In this document: positions 35,162 to 44,830 of the stretch, piece after piece
Position numbering within the stretch: the first letter of the stretch is position 1
Layout: each line of letters starts with the position of its first letter
Source of the DNA: an uncultured Ignavibacteria bacterium
Lineage (GTDB): Bacteria; Bacteroidota; Ignavibacteria; Tepidaquicellales; Tepidaquicellaceae
Assembly: GCA_937974175.1 (NCBI GenBank)
Contig: CALJIG010000037.1
Span: 1-64,000, forward strand
DNA length: 64,000 bases
Direction: 5' to 3'
Notes under the pieces: generated by a model
Database searches by the model: none
The model's input: only the letters and a program-made list of their open reading frames with translations
Told to the model about the DNA's origin: nothing
Translations under genes and position numbers: made by a program

Positions 35162-37576
35162 TTATTTTATTAAAATCATTCTTTTCGTATCAATAAACTC
35201 CGGTGTTTCAAGTTTATAAAAATATATGCCGGAAGATAATTTAGAACCATCGAAACTTACTGTGTAATTATTGGCTGACAATTCCTGATTTACCAGCTGA
35301 GCCACTTCACGCCCGAGCATATCAAAAACTTTTAAAGTAACCAACGATTTCTCAGGCAGTGAAAAACTTATTTTGGTAACAGGATTAAATGGGTTGGGAT
35401 AATTTTGTGACAATTTAAAATCAGAAGGAATTGAATTATTATTGCCGGATGTACCGACAAACAAGTATGCAAAAATATTATCTACAAATAAATTATTACC
35501 ATAAGCACTCCATGTTGTGAATTTTACTTTATTTACACCAATGGGGAGAGGTAAAAATTTTGTACCCCACTCATTGTTTGCAGGCGCAGTATATTCACCT
35601 GAACCTGAAGCAGTGGTTAAGTTTGAAGAAGTATTTGTTCCTGTCTGCGGAGTTTGAGTAGCGATGAAAGTCTTGAATAAAGTCCATGTAGCTCCATTAT
35701 TAGTAGAAGTAAAAACTCCCAATGAATCCTGTGCAAGCACACCACTGCCGTCCAAATAAAATCTGTAAGCATAATCAAATGTTAAATAATATAGATTGGA
35801 TGGTATAGGTGGAAACTGATTGCTGATAAGTGACTGTGTTGTTCCGTTCTCTGCTGACCAGTATTTAAATCTGGCTGAACCTGTGCCTGAACCATAAGCG
35901 CTTGAAGTTTCACGTGACCAGTATAAAGGAGCTGTATATTCAAGGCTCCAATAAAGGGGTGGAAAATTTGTTTCAGAAAATTTTTGGTCTAGCGGCAAAA
36001 GTCCAATTCTTCTAAAAGTCACCTGCCTATCGGGTGCAGTGGAGTTCAGTGAATCGCTTCCTGAATAAGAGCGCGCACACCATGTACCTTGAATAGAATC
36101 GCCTGCAGCTATTCCTAAACCAGCGATGGCACTATCCAGAAAAGAATTTCTAATTGATATTACTGTATCAAAACCGTTGCTATTAGAAGAAAATCTGAAT
36201 GTTGAAGGGTCAGAATAAGTCAGAGCATTTTTAAACAACCATTTATACGTATTTGATGGACCGGATTTTCTCCATGTAAAAGTTACAATCGAGTTATCTA
36301 CCGGAGATGTTACTATTCGTGTTCCGGCATTAGGAGAGACAAGAGCAAATGGAGATGACACAGCCTGCTCTCTTCTTAATGTTAAAGCAAATGGACCATT
36401 GGAAGATTTAAGTGAATCAACACCCGGTGCGCCTGTACCTTTGAATGCCCATACGTCCCATTGGCCGACTGCTGAATCTGAAGCAGTACCGTTATTTGTA
36501 AATCCGTTTGAAGCAAGTAATGCATCCAGAGCGCCTAATGTAGTTGTTATTGAATTCGTTGCAGAAGCGATTGTCAGCCTTCTTGTTGGCAGAGCAGTAC
36601 CAAATATCCATTTGTACGATGCTCCCGCAGCTGATGTATCCCATGAAATTGTAACGGGCACAGTTGAGCCTGCAACTGTAATTATTCTTGAACCGGATAA
36701 AGGAGACTGAATTGAAAACGGATTCAATTGTCTTGTTAAAGCGGGCGGAATGATAAAGGCATCAACCTCACTGCCTGAGCCAAAATTTCCAATTAATGAA
36801 GCGGCTCCTGATGAAGTATTACATCTGTAAAGCTTTCCTGCATCAGTATATGCTGCAAGGAATAGCGAATCTGTTTCAGGGTCGAATGCCATACCCTGGG
36901 CAAAATTTATATTTATGCCAAGCGGACCAACCTGAGTTGCTGCGCCTGTAGTTTTATTAATTATATTTAAGGCATCGGAGTTTACATCACAGCTATACAT
37001 CACTCCTGAATTATTAATAGCTATATCGATAGGGAATGTTGAACCGGACATTGATGCTGCTACAGTTGTAAGCAAACCCGTCGTGAGATTTATTGTATAA
37101 AGTCTTCCTATGACACCATCAATTGAGACAACATACATTGTGCTTGCAGCTTTATCCCATGCCATGCCTGTAACTATGTGACCTGCTCCTAAACCTGTTA
37201 GCGGTGCAACTGTATTTATATTTCCGTTTGAAGTATCAATTGTTACTAAATTTCCTGAACCTGCTGCCAGATACTCTAATCCATAATATATCCCGGATGT
37301 ACTTCGTGCAGCACCGAACAATGTTCTGGAAGATGTTGAAAGCCAGTTGAGATTTCCCGGAGTATTTAAATATGATTTAACTATTCCGGTAGTGCCTTGC
37401 ACTACATCTCCGAACCAGCGGCTCATATAGCTTTGTACTGATGCAGAAGGATATATATAAACATGTTTTGAAAGATGAGGATCAGGAAGTGCGGAGGAAA
37501 TATTTTTATTCTGAGAAAAAGATTTTCCGCAGCACAATAAAAACACTAATATTATAAAAGAGGTAAAAAATCTCAT
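35162..37576 (-). CDS. T9SS-secreted multidomain protein (cargo 1)
   Basis: The 804-residue protein has a signal peptide (about 1-21). An N-terminal six-bladed-looking region of short repeats follows (about 85-290; LVTIDTSNGNINTVAPLTGL), resembling DUF4394-like propellers. Two Ig-like modules (about 300-400 and 410-520) each end in a SLNSTAP- or SLKSSNG-type strand. Then come a choice-of-anchor J/MAM-like jelly roll (about 525-705) and a C-terminal sorting domain (LSQNYPNPFNP). It is expected on the cell surface or released. Modules after 300 are paralogous to those of the next gene. Binding role unknown. Confidence 0.8.
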   Translation of the reverse strand: MRFFTSFIILVFLLCCGKSFSQNKNISSALPDPHLSKHVYIYPSASVQSYMSRWFGDVVQGTTGIVKSYLNTPGNLNWLSTSSRTLFGAARSTSGIYYGLEYLAAGSGNLVTIDTSNGNINTVAPLTGLGAGHIVTGMAWDKAASTMYVVSIDGVIGRLYTINLTTGLLTTVAASMSGSTFPIDIAINNSGVMYSCDVNSDALNIINKTTGAATQVGPLGININFAQGMAFDPETDSLFLAAYTDAGKLYRCNTSSGAASLIGNFGSGSEVDAFIIPPALTRQLNPFSIQSPLSGSRIITVAGSTVPVTISWDTSAAGASYKWIFGTALPTRRLTIASATNSITTTLGALDALLASNGFTNNGTASDSAVGQWDVWAFKGTGAPGVDSLKSSNGPFALTLRREQAVSSPFALVSPNAGTRIVTSPVDNSIVTFTWRKSGPSNTYKWLFKNALTYSDPSTFRFSSNSNGFDTVISIRNSFLDSAIAGLGIAAGDSIQGTWCARSYSGSDSLNSTAPDRQVTFRRIGLLPLDQKFSETNFPPLYWSLEYTAPLYWSRETSSAYGSGTGSARFKYWSAENGTTQSLISNQFPPIPSNLYYLTFDYAYRFYLDGSGVLAQDSLGVFTSTNNGATWTLFKTFIATQTPQTGTNTSSNLTTASGSGEYTAPANNEWGTKFLPLPIGVNKVKFTTWSAYGNNLFVDNIFAYLFVGTSGNNNSIPSDFKLSQNYPNPFNPVTKISFSLPEKSLVTLKVFDMLGREVAQLVNQELSANNYTVSFDGSKLSSGIYFYKLETPEFIDTKRMILIK

Positions 37577-37653
37577 CTGCTAAAATTGTAGAATTGAGTT
37601 AAATAATAGTAAAGTTATACATAAATCTCAATTAATATCCCTATACAAAAAAA

Positions 37654-37682
37654 AAGCCCGTGCATTCTTCATGCACGGGCTT
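37654..37682 (-). terminator. Terminator of the 37708 cargo gene
   Basis: aagcccgtgcat and atgcacgggctt form a perfect 12-bp stem with a five-base loop; on the minus strand a run of nine or more T follows. It is the strongest terminator in the window. Confidence 0.9.
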
Positions 37683-37707
37683 GGTAAAAATAAATTATAT
37701 TTCTAAA

Positions 37708-40185
37708 TTATTTAATAAGCATCATTCTCTTAACGTCAGAGAATTCAGCAGATTCAAGTTTATAGAAATATACACCTGATGAAAGGTTTGCTGCATTGAA
37801 ATCGAATGAATAATTATTCGGAGTCAATTCCTGATTAACTAACTGAGCAACTTCTTTTCCAAGCATATCATATACTTTCAATGAAACGAAAGCTGATTTT
37901 GGAAGTGAGAAGCTGATCTTTGTTGTCGGGTTAAAAGGATTCGGATAATTTTGTTTCAATTCAAATTTTTCAGGAATTAATGTTAATGGTGTACCTGTTC
38001 CTGTTGATGGACCTGAAGTAATGTCATCAATGAATAAGTTATTTCCGAATGCTGATAATGCAGTAAATCTTACCATATTTGTTCCAACAGGCATTACAAA
38101 TAATTTGGTTGCCCATTCATTATTTGCAGGAGCCATGTATTCTGTGTTGTTTCCGATTGCACCTGTTGTAGACATATTTGTTGTTGAGTTATAACCTAAA
38201 GCAGGTGTACTTGTTGCTATCAGTGTTATTAATCTGTTCCAGGTTGCTCCGGCATCTGTAGAAGTATATATAGCCATTGAGTCAGCTGAAAGTGTTGTTG
38301 TCGGCTGATAGAATTTATGTGCATAGTTAAATCTTAAGTAATTATTCGGACCTGTAACTGCAGGGAATTGATTACTTGTTAATGACTGTGTTGTACCGCC
38401 TGAAGCACTGTAGTAATCGAACATTGCTGAACCAACTGAAGCACCGTAACCGCCTGGTGTTTGTCTTGTCCAGTATTGTGTACCTGTTCCTGTATATGTC
38501 CAGAAAGGAGGCGGCATTGCAGCATCAGAAAAGGTTTGTAGTAATGGCAATAAGCCTGCTCTTCTTAAAGTTATTGATCTGTCAGGAGCTGTTGAATTTA
38601 ATGAGTCAGTTGTTGAATAAGCTCTGACTCTCCAGAATCCGACTGCTGAATCGCCAGGAGCAACACCTAATGAAGCAAGAAGACTATCTGCCTGTGAATT
38701 TCTGATTGTTAATGAATTTGTGAAACCTGCTCCGTCTGAAAGTATTCTTACAGTTGCAGGATCTGTATATGAAGCGCCAACTTTAAATAACCATCTGTAT
38801 GTTGCGCCTGAACCTGATGCACCCCATGTAATTGATATAGGTGATGGATCAATAGGTGAAGTTATAATTCTTGTACCTGATGCAGGTGCTGTTAAAGCAA
38901 ATGGTGTAAGTGCAACCTGTTGTCTTCTTAAAGTAATAGCGCGTGGTCCGTTTGTTGATTTTAATGAGTCAGCACCCGGTGCGCCAGGACCTTTAAATGC
39001 CCATACGTCCCATTGACCAACAGCTGAGTCAGATGCTGTTCCGTTATTTGTGAAACCGTTAGCTGCTAAAATTGCATCTAAGGCACCTAATGTTGTTGTA
39101 ATTGAATTCGTACCTGAAGGTAATGTAAGTCTTCTTGTTGCAGTTGTCGGGCTACCGAAAATCCATTTGTAAGATGCGCCTGTAGCTGATGTATCCCATG
39201 TAATTGTTACAGGTGTAGATGAACCCGGTGCTGTTACAACTCTTGCTCCTGCTGTAGGAGTTTGTAAATTGAATGCACTAAGTGGTGGAGTTGAAGAGTT
39301 ACCAAGGTCAACAACAAAAACTCTGTCAGGTGTACCTTGAACTAAACCAACCCATGTTCTTTTTCCCGGTACTAAATTCGTAACAACTTCACCGCCGCCT
39401 GATGCTAAAGGAGCACCTGTTGTAAGTGGAATTGTAAGATTTAATGGAGTACCAATTTGAACAAGTGTTGTTGCATTGTATTGTACTAATGCTGTACCTG
39501 TATTTGATGTTGGTGTCTGGTCTGTACCAATCCATAAGTAAGGTCCTGCAGGATTATCATCATAACCAACAGAATATAATCCTGATGCAGGTGTTGTGAT
39601 TGATAAAGATGCAGCTCCTAAAGTATCAACAAATCTTAATGGACCTGTGAAACTGTTTGTACCAACCCAGAAACCGCTTCTTACAGGGTCCCAGCAAATT
39701 GCTCTTAATGTTGTTAAACTGGTTGTAATAGTTTTAACAACTGCTTTCGTTCCTGTATCAACACCGAAAATCTGACCGGTTGTGTTAACACCCCAGAGTA
39801 AGCCTTTTGCAAAAGCCATATCTCTGAATGAACCTGTGCCGCCTGTGATTGCAAACGAATCAAGCTTTACCCAAGCTGCGCTGATTTTATAAAATTTATT
39901 AGCATTGAACTGGCTGACAATATAGTATGAGCCTGTCCAAACTACACCGTAGGAAACTGCGTTTCCCGGTGTTACAGAGTCGACGTTATGGTTTCTTAAC
40001 AAATCACCTACTGCATCAAGATTGTTTGCCTGAACCACTTGTTTCGATGTCGTCGAAACTCCTATGTAGGAGGAAGGGTTGACGTCATTTAAAACGGGCG
40101 GTGCAAATTTACTATCCTGAGCGTTAGAGCTTAAGGAAATTGCTGTTAAAACCAACAACAAGAAAAGTACTTTTGTAAATCTCAT
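37708..40185 (-). CDS. T9SS-secreted multidomain protein (cargo 2)
   Basis: The start was set at the ATG at 40185 (MRFTKVLFLLLVLTAISLSS), which has AAGGAAAA upstream and opens a proper signal peptide; the frame stays open 20 codons further. The mature protein has an N-terminal propeller-like domain (about 25-310; GGTGSFRDMAFAKGLLWGVN). Two Ig-like modules, a choice-of-anchor J jelly roll and the sorting domain (LKQNYPNPFNP) follow. The N-terminal domain is nearly identical, also at the DNA level, to that of the gene at 42553, while the rest matches cargo 1. Surface-exposed or released; ligand unknown. Confidence 0.82.
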   Translation of the reverse strand: MRFTKVLFLLLVLTAISLSSNAQDSKFAPPVLNDVNPSSYIGVSTTSKQVVQANNLDAVGDLLRNHNVDSVTPGNAVSYGVVWTGSYYIVSQFNANKFYKISAAWVKLDSFAITGGTGSFRDMAFAKGLLWGVNTTGQIFGVDTGTKAVVKTITTSLTTLRAICWDPVRSGFWVGTNSFTGPLRFVDTLGAASLSITTPASGLYSVGYDDNPAGPYLWIGTDQTPTSNTGTALVQYNATTLVQIGTPLNLTIPLTTGAPLASGGGEVVTNLVPGKRTWVGLVQGTPDRVFVVDLGNSSTPPLSAFNLQTPTAGARVVTAPGSSTPVTITWDTSATGASYKWIFGSPTTATRRLTLPSGTNSITTTLGALDAILAANGFTNNGTASDSAVGQWDVWAFKGPGAPGADSLKSTNGPRAITLRRQQVALTPFALTAPASGTRIITSPIDPSPISITWGASGSGATYRWLFKVGASYTDPATVRILSDGAGFTNSLTIRNSQADSLLASLGVAPGDSAVGFWRVRAYSTTDSLNSTAPDRSITLRRAGLLPLLQTFSDAAMPPPFWTYTGTGTQYWTRQTPGGYGASVGSAMFDYYSASGGTTQSLTSNQFPAVTGPNNYLRFNYAHKFYQPTTTLSADSMAIYTSTDAGATWNRLITLIATSTPALGYNSTTNMSTTGAIGNNTEYMAPANNEWATKLFVMPVGTNMVRFTALSAFGNNLFIDDITSGPSTGTGTPLTLIPEKFELKQNYPNPFNPTTKISFSLPKSAFVSLKVYDMLGKEVAQLVNQELTPNNYSFDFNAANLSSGVYFYKLESAEFSDVKRMMLIK

Positions 40186-40304
40186 AAATTTTCCTTTCTT
40201 AGTATAATTTAAATTAGTTAGAGGAGTATGCATAAAATTGAGCAAATATTTTTTTTAAAGCAATAGTAAAAAAAGTTTACATTAATATTATTTTTTAACA
40301 AAAA

Positions 40305-40337
40305 AAAGCCCCGTAAGCTCTGCGCCTACGGGGCTTT
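40305..40337 (-). terminator. Terminator of the 40363 cargo gene
   Basis: aaagccccgta and tacggggcttt form an 11-bp stem with a short loop; on the minus strand a T-run follows (complement of a301-a307). Confidence 0.88.
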
Positions 40338-40362
40338 AAAATTAAAATGTACTTTTAAAATA

Positions 40363-42270
40363 TTATTTTATAAGTGACATCTTTTTTACTTCAGAGAAAT
40401 TAGCTGTTTCGAGTTTATAGAAATAAACACCACTTGCTAAGTTTGAAGCATTGAAATCATATGAATATGTTCCGGCAGAAAGATTGCTGCTTACTAAAGT
40501 AGCAACTTCTTTACCCAGCATGTTGTAAACTTTTAAAGATACAAGTCCGCTTGTTGGGATTGCAAATTTAATGTTTGTTGTTGGGTTGAACGGATTTGGA
40601 TAATTTTGTGATAATGAATAATTATCTGCAACAGTTGTTACCGGAGTTACACCTGTGAATGCACCACCGTATTTAACAATTGTACCGTTAGCTCTACATC
40701 CATATACATAAGGGCTTCCGGTTCTTGATACTGTGAAGTTCCAGATTTGTGATGTACCTGCAGCTGTGAAAACTGTATTCCAGTTTGTACCGTTGTTTGT
40801 TGTTGAGTAAACAATGTTAGCACGGCCCATGAAATATGTATTTGTAGTCTTCCAACCTGTAAGCGCCTGAATTGTACCTGTTCCAGGAACTGTATGAGCT
40901 GCCCAGTTGGTACCGCCGTTTGTAGTTTTTTGCATTGTTGTACCACCTACGAATCCATTATTGGCATCGTTAAACCAGATTGAATAACCGTTAACTTCAC
41001 CTGTTGTTGGTGATGAAGTCCATGTTGTACCGAAATTTGTTGATTTGTATACTTTTGTTGCGTTAGTACCAAACCATACAACATCACCGACACCTTGAAG
41101 TGAACCAGTCCAACCGGCTTCAGTTGAAGGAATGTTCATTCCTGTTGAATCCCAGTTAACACCACCGTTAGTTGTTCTCCAAAGAGACCATCTGCCGCCT
41201 GCTGCATCACCTTGCATAATACCGTTATTAGCATCTTTGAAATAGAATGCATTTATGAAACCGCCGGCTTGTGTGAACACTTGTGTCCAGTTTGTACCAC
41301 CGTTAGTTGTTCTGAATACGTTTGTTGCTGATGGAGAATTTGTAACTAAGGCTGTATTAGCATCAAAAGCCCAAATTGCATAAAGGTCTGATGTTGCTAA
41401 GTTACCGCTAGCTGCTGCCCATGTACCGCCGTTTGTTGTTCTGATAACTTTACCACCTGCACCGCAAGCCCAAACGTTATTAATGTCAGGTGCTGAAATA
41501 CCGTATAACTGTCCTGTAACACCTGTTGCTGTTTGTTCGTACCATGTAGTTGGGTTAACAGGAGCTGAAGCGCCTGGAACTACTCTTACTAAGTCTAATG
41601 CAAAACCTGAACCGTTTGTAAGGTTATCCATGATTGATTCTTTAAATCCGATGTAGATGTTTGCACCGTTAGAAACAAAATCACCTAATTTGAATTTGTA
41701 TTCAATGTATGATGAGTCACTTCCTGGTGCGAAGGATTTTCTCATTACAGGAATAGTCATTGCTGCAACTGTTTGTGTTGTTGTAGAAATGAAAACGCTC
41801 ATTGAATCTGCATAACCAGGAAGCATATATCTTAAGTAAAACTTTAAGCTATCACCTGATTGAACATTTGAAATTTGTGGTGTAATAAGCCACTCTCTGT
41901 TATTAGCAGAAACATCACCGTATGTTACGCCTGCAACTGCATTACCGCCGCCTGGGCATGCTGTAACGATACCGAATCCTGGATTCCATCCCGGAAGCTG
42001 ACTGCCAACTGTGTATCTTGCCCATGTGTTAGCAACGTTCCCTACTTCAGAAATTTTGAGCCATCCTGCAGGAGGAAATGTTACGCCTTCGAATGATTCA
42101 GAAAATGTAGCAGCGTCAACCGGACCGCCTTGTGGGCCGCTAACTATTTTTTCTGTTCCATTACCTGTTCTTGTTAATAATGTTTTTGGGTTTTCGGATG
42201 TTGTAAATCCTAAAAATAGACCCGTTACAACTAAGAGCAAAATACTACTGTAAATAAATTTTGTCTTCAT
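40363..42270 (-). CDS. T9SS-secreted protein with Ycf48/BNR-type repeats (cargo 3)
   Basis: The start was set at the ATG at 42270 (MKTKFIYSSILLLVVTGLFL), preceded by AAAGGAC; an upstream ATG at 42366 would add 32 non-signal residues. After the signal come a choice-of-anchor J/cleaved-adhesin-like domain (about 60-245) and a beta-propeller. The propeller has at least six TTNGGTNW-type turns like the Ycf48/photosystem-assembly or sialidase-BNR fold (about 250-545). The protein ends in the sorting domain (LSQNYPNPFNP). It is probably extracellular; the propeller may bind proteins or sugars. A long 5' region of about 280 bp precedes it. Confidence 0.82.
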   Translation of the reverse strand: MKTKFIYSSILLLVVTGLFLGFTTSENPKTLLTRTGNGTEKIVSGPQGGPVDAATFSESFEGVTFPPAGWLKISEVGNVANTWARYTVGSQLPGWNPGFGIVTACPGGGNAVAGVTYGDVSANNREWLITPQISNVQSGDSLKFYLRYMLPGYADSMSVFISTTTQTVAAMTIPVMRKSFAPGSDSSYIEYKFKLGDFVSNGANIYIGFKESIMDNLTNGSGFALDLVRVVPGASAPVNPTTWYEQTATGVTGQLYGISAPDINNVWACGAGGKVIRTTNGGTWAAASGNLATSDLYAIWAFDANTALVTNSPSATNVFRTTNGGTNWTQVFTQAGGFINAFYFKDANNGIMQGDAAGGRWSLWRTTNGGVNWDSTGMNIPSTEAGWTGSLQGVGDVVWFGTNATKVYKSTNFGTTWTSSPTTGEVNGYSIWFNDANNGFVGGTTMQKTTNGGTNWAAHTVPGTGTIQALTGWKTTNTYFMGRANIVYSTTNNGTNWNTVFTAAGTSQIWNFTVSRTGSPYVYGCRANGTIVKYGGAFTGVTPVTTVADNYSLSQNYPNPFNPTTNIKFAIPTSGLVSLKVYNMLGKEVATLVSSNLSAGTYSYDFNASNLASGVYFYKLETANFSEVKKMSLIK

Positions 42271-42496
42271 TTGTCCTTTTTCCTTTTTTGGTTTTGTTTT
42301 TACGTTTTGTAAAAAATTTTGTGAACCTGTAATGTTCAAGTTGTCTTTTTTATCTTGATTTGTCAATGTAAAAAACTCGTAATTATTTTGAAGTTAACAT
42401 TATACCACTATTTCTTTTTAATAATATATAAGCTTAAAAGGGACAAAATTCTTCAGATTTAAAGAACCTTTATTAAATTGCCGCATGAAATAAAAA

Positions 42497-42525
42497 ACCC
42501 GTACAGCTAATAAAGCCGTACGGGT
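42497..42525 (-). terminator. Terminator of the 42553 cargo gene
   Basis: acccgtac and gtacgggt pair as an 8-bp stem with a 13-base loop that contains a second ggct/agc pairing; on the minus strand T-rich sequence follows. Confidence 0.8.
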
Positions 42526-42552
42526 CTAATAAAATTAGATTGTTGCTCAGAA

Positions 42553-44448
42553 TTATTTTACGAGCATCATTTTCTTTGTTTCAACAAAGTTACCTGATTC
42601 CAATCTGTAGAAATAAACACCGCTTGATAAGCTTGCTCCGTTGAAATCTACTGAGTAGCTTCCAACTGTCATGCTCTTATTTACAAGTGTCATTACTTCT
42701 TTACCTGCAACGTCAAAAATCTTCATTGTTACAAAACCGTTTGTCGGAATTGAGAAGCTGATTTTTGTTGTTGGGTTGAATGGATTTGGATAATTTTGTG
42801 ATAAAGAATATTTATCAGCAATAGTTGTTACAGGTGTAACACCTGTTAATGTACCATTGTTTGATTTCAAGAATGAAAGTGCTGCTCTAAGAACTCTCTT
42901 GAATCCTACATCTGATGCACCAGCACCGCCATTTGTTGTATAATATCTTGGATCCTGGAATATTGTAGCAACTACCCAGTTAGCACCGACTTTACCGATA
43001 CCGGCAACTGAATCTGTAGCGCTTCTGTTTAAATATCTCTGCCATGCTGCACCACCGCTTATTGGTCGGCATCCGTCAGGATAATAGTTGCCTGCTGTTG
43101 TTAACATTGGGTCTGTAGCACCGCTGCCAATATTTACTACTGATGCAAAACCTGTTGGAGCTGCATTGTCAGCAAGATATTGGAATCCGCCGTATGTTCT
43201 TGAGAATACTGTATCTGTGAACGGATTTGCTGCTCTGTCATAGTTATAACCGACGTCACCGCCAATTAAAAGAAGTGACTTTTTGGCTGATGGTGTACCT
43301 GTTTCCAACCATGTTTTAATTGCTGTTCTTTGTGGATTAGATAATCCTCTTGCAAGTATTGCATCAAATGCTGTTTCCTGTACGATGATTGTTCCGTAGT
43401 TGGATAAGCTTGGTAATGTTGAGTTGGTATCTTTGGTGATGTATCGGATTTTGCTCGTTAACATCGGTAGATATTTTTGTAATGTATCTTTGTCTGCTTT
43501 TCTTATTGCTAAGTTTGTTGCCAATACTGAATCGTTGGTGATTACTAATACTGAATCAGATGCCGGCGGAACAGGAAGATTGCTTAGCTCTACTACAAAA
43601 ACTCTGTCAGGTGTTCCCTGTACTAAGCCAACCCATGTTCTTTTTCCTGCCACTAAATTCGTAACAACTTCACCGCCGCCTGATGCTAATGGAGCACCTG
43701 TTGTAAGTGGAATTGTAAGATTTAATGGAGTACCTACTGCTGCAAGTGTTCCTGCATTGTATTTTTGTAAAGCTGTACCTGTATTTGAAGTAGGTGACTG
43801 GTCTGTACCAATCCAAATAAATGAAGTTGCCTGTGAGCCCATATCTTCATAACCAACTGAATATAAGCCTGAAGCAGGAGTTGTGATTGATAAAGTTGCA
43901 GCTCCTAAAGTATCAACAAATCTTAATGGACCTGTGAAACTGTTTGTTCCTACCCAGAAACCATTTCTATATGGGTCCCAAGTTATTGCTCTTAATGTTG
44001 TTAAGCTGGTTGTAATAGTTTTAACAACTGCTTTTGTTCCTGTATCAACACCGAATATCTGACCGGTTGTGTTAACACCCCAGAGTAAGCCTTTTGCAAA
44101 AGCCATATCTCTGAATGAACCTGTACCGCCTGTGATTGCAAATGAGTCAATTCTTGTCCAAGCTGCTGTCATTCTATAAAATTTATTAGCATTGAACTGG
44201 CTGACAATGTAATTTGACCCTGTCCAAACCACTCCGTAAGCAACTGCGCTTCCCGGTGTAAGAGAATCCACGTTGTGGTTTCTTAATAAATCACCAAGCG
44301 CGTCAAGATTAGAGTTAGCCTGAGGGTTTTTCCCTGTATAAACAGGAGAATTTGGGTTTATCTCATTTGTTGAGATGCTGCTACTCTGAGCGAAAACATT
44401 CGCTGCGAAAACAAGTAGCAGAACTACCAATAAAGTACATTTTTTCAT
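42553..44448 (-). CDS. T9SS-secreted chimeric protein (cargo 4)
   Basis: The 631-residue protein has a signal peptide (about 1-20). Its N-terminal propeller-like domain (about 45-295) is almost the same as in cargo 2, including VDTGTKAVVKTITTSLTTLR. A middle domain (about 298-545) is homologous to the C-terminal part of cargo 5: it starts DSVLVITND and includes KSLLLIGGDVGYNYDRAANP and QDPRYYT. That domain may be a GATase/flavodoxin-like fold used as a secreted module. It ends with the sorting domain (LSQNYPNPFNP). The mixed parentage suggests recombination between neighbours. Function unknown. Confidence 0.82.
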   Translation of the reverse strand: MKKCTLLVVLLLVFAANVFAQSSSISTNEINPNSPVYTGKNPQANSNLDALGDLLRNHNVDSLTPGSAVAYGVVWTGSNYIVSQFNANKFYRMTAAWTRIDSFAITGGTGSFRDMAFAKGLLWGVNTTGQIFGVDTGTKAVVKTITTSLTTLRAITWDPYRNGFWVGTNSFTGPLRFVDTLGAATLSITTPASGLYSVGYEDMGSQATSFIWIGTDQSPTSNTGTALQKYNAGTLAAVGTPLNLTIPLTTGAPLASGGGEVVTNLVAGKRTWVGLVQGTPDRVFVVELSNLPVPPASDSVLVITNDSVLATNLAIRKADKDTLQKYLPMLTSKIRYITKDTNSTLPSLSNYGTIIVQETAFDAILARGLSNPQRTAIKTWLETGTPSAKKSLLLIGGDVGYNYDRAANPFTDTVFSRTYGGFQYLADNAAPTGFASVVNIGSGATDPMLTTAGNYYPDGCRPISGGAAWQRYLNRSATDSVAGIGKVGANWVVATIFQDPRYYTTNGGAGASDVGFKRVLRAALSFLKSNNGTLTGVTPVTTIADKYSLSQNYPNPFNPTTKISFSIPTNGFVTMKIFDVAGKEVMTLVNKSMTVGSYSVDFNGASLSSGVYFYRLESGNFVETKKMMLVK

Positions 44449-44538
44449 GGTTTTTACCTTATTTAAAGGATTAGTTAATAGAAAATTTTTTACTGTATTT
44501 TTTTATTGAAAATTCTCAGTGAAAATTTTTAATAAAAA

Positions 44539-44569
44539 AAGTCCACACTGAATAAATCAGAATGGACTT
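44539..44569 (-). terminator. Terminator in the leader of cargo 4
   Basis: aagtcca and tggactt pair with an inner ctga/tcag stem. On the minus strand a run of seven T follows. It lies about 90 bp upstream of the cargo 4 start and about 200 bp downstream of the cargo 5 terminator, so no known gene ends here. It could be an attenuator for cargo 4 or end a short RNA that begins near 44690. The 382-bp gap 44449-44830 holds nothing else but the cargo 5 terminator and an aaagcaatagtaaa motif. Confidence 0.65.
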
Positions 44570-44772
44570 CATTTATTATGATAATTTTAAATAATCGAAT
44601 ATAGTTATTCCAAAAAGCACCGAGATAGATTCCTTTCTTATATATTAAAGTTCAAGAGGTAGTACAATTTTAGAAAATAATTGCTATAAAGCAATAGTAA
44701 AAGTTATAATGAAAAATTTTTCAAAAAAATTTCAAATGTATTTGTTTTTTTTACAAATTTTTTATAATAAAA

Positions 44773-44802
44773 AAGCCGGCCATGAAATTTCACGACCGGC
44801 TT
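44773..44802 (-). terminator. Terminator of the 44831 cargo gene
   Basis: aagccgg and ccggctt pair outside an inner tgaaa/tttca stem; on the minus strand a T-run follows. It lies 28 bp after the stop codon. Confidence 0.85.
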
Positions 44803-44830
44803 ATCATTATAAAAAAATAATTTCTGAAAA

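Noticed and set aside
40186..40245. N-terminal extension of cargo 2
   Set aside because: It would bury the signal peptide; the ATG at 40185 has a good ribosome-binding site.
42271..42366. N-terminal extension of cargo 3
   Set aside because: A polar Lys- and Asn-rich stretch ahead of a clear signal peptide; the ATG at 42270 with AAAGGAC is better.
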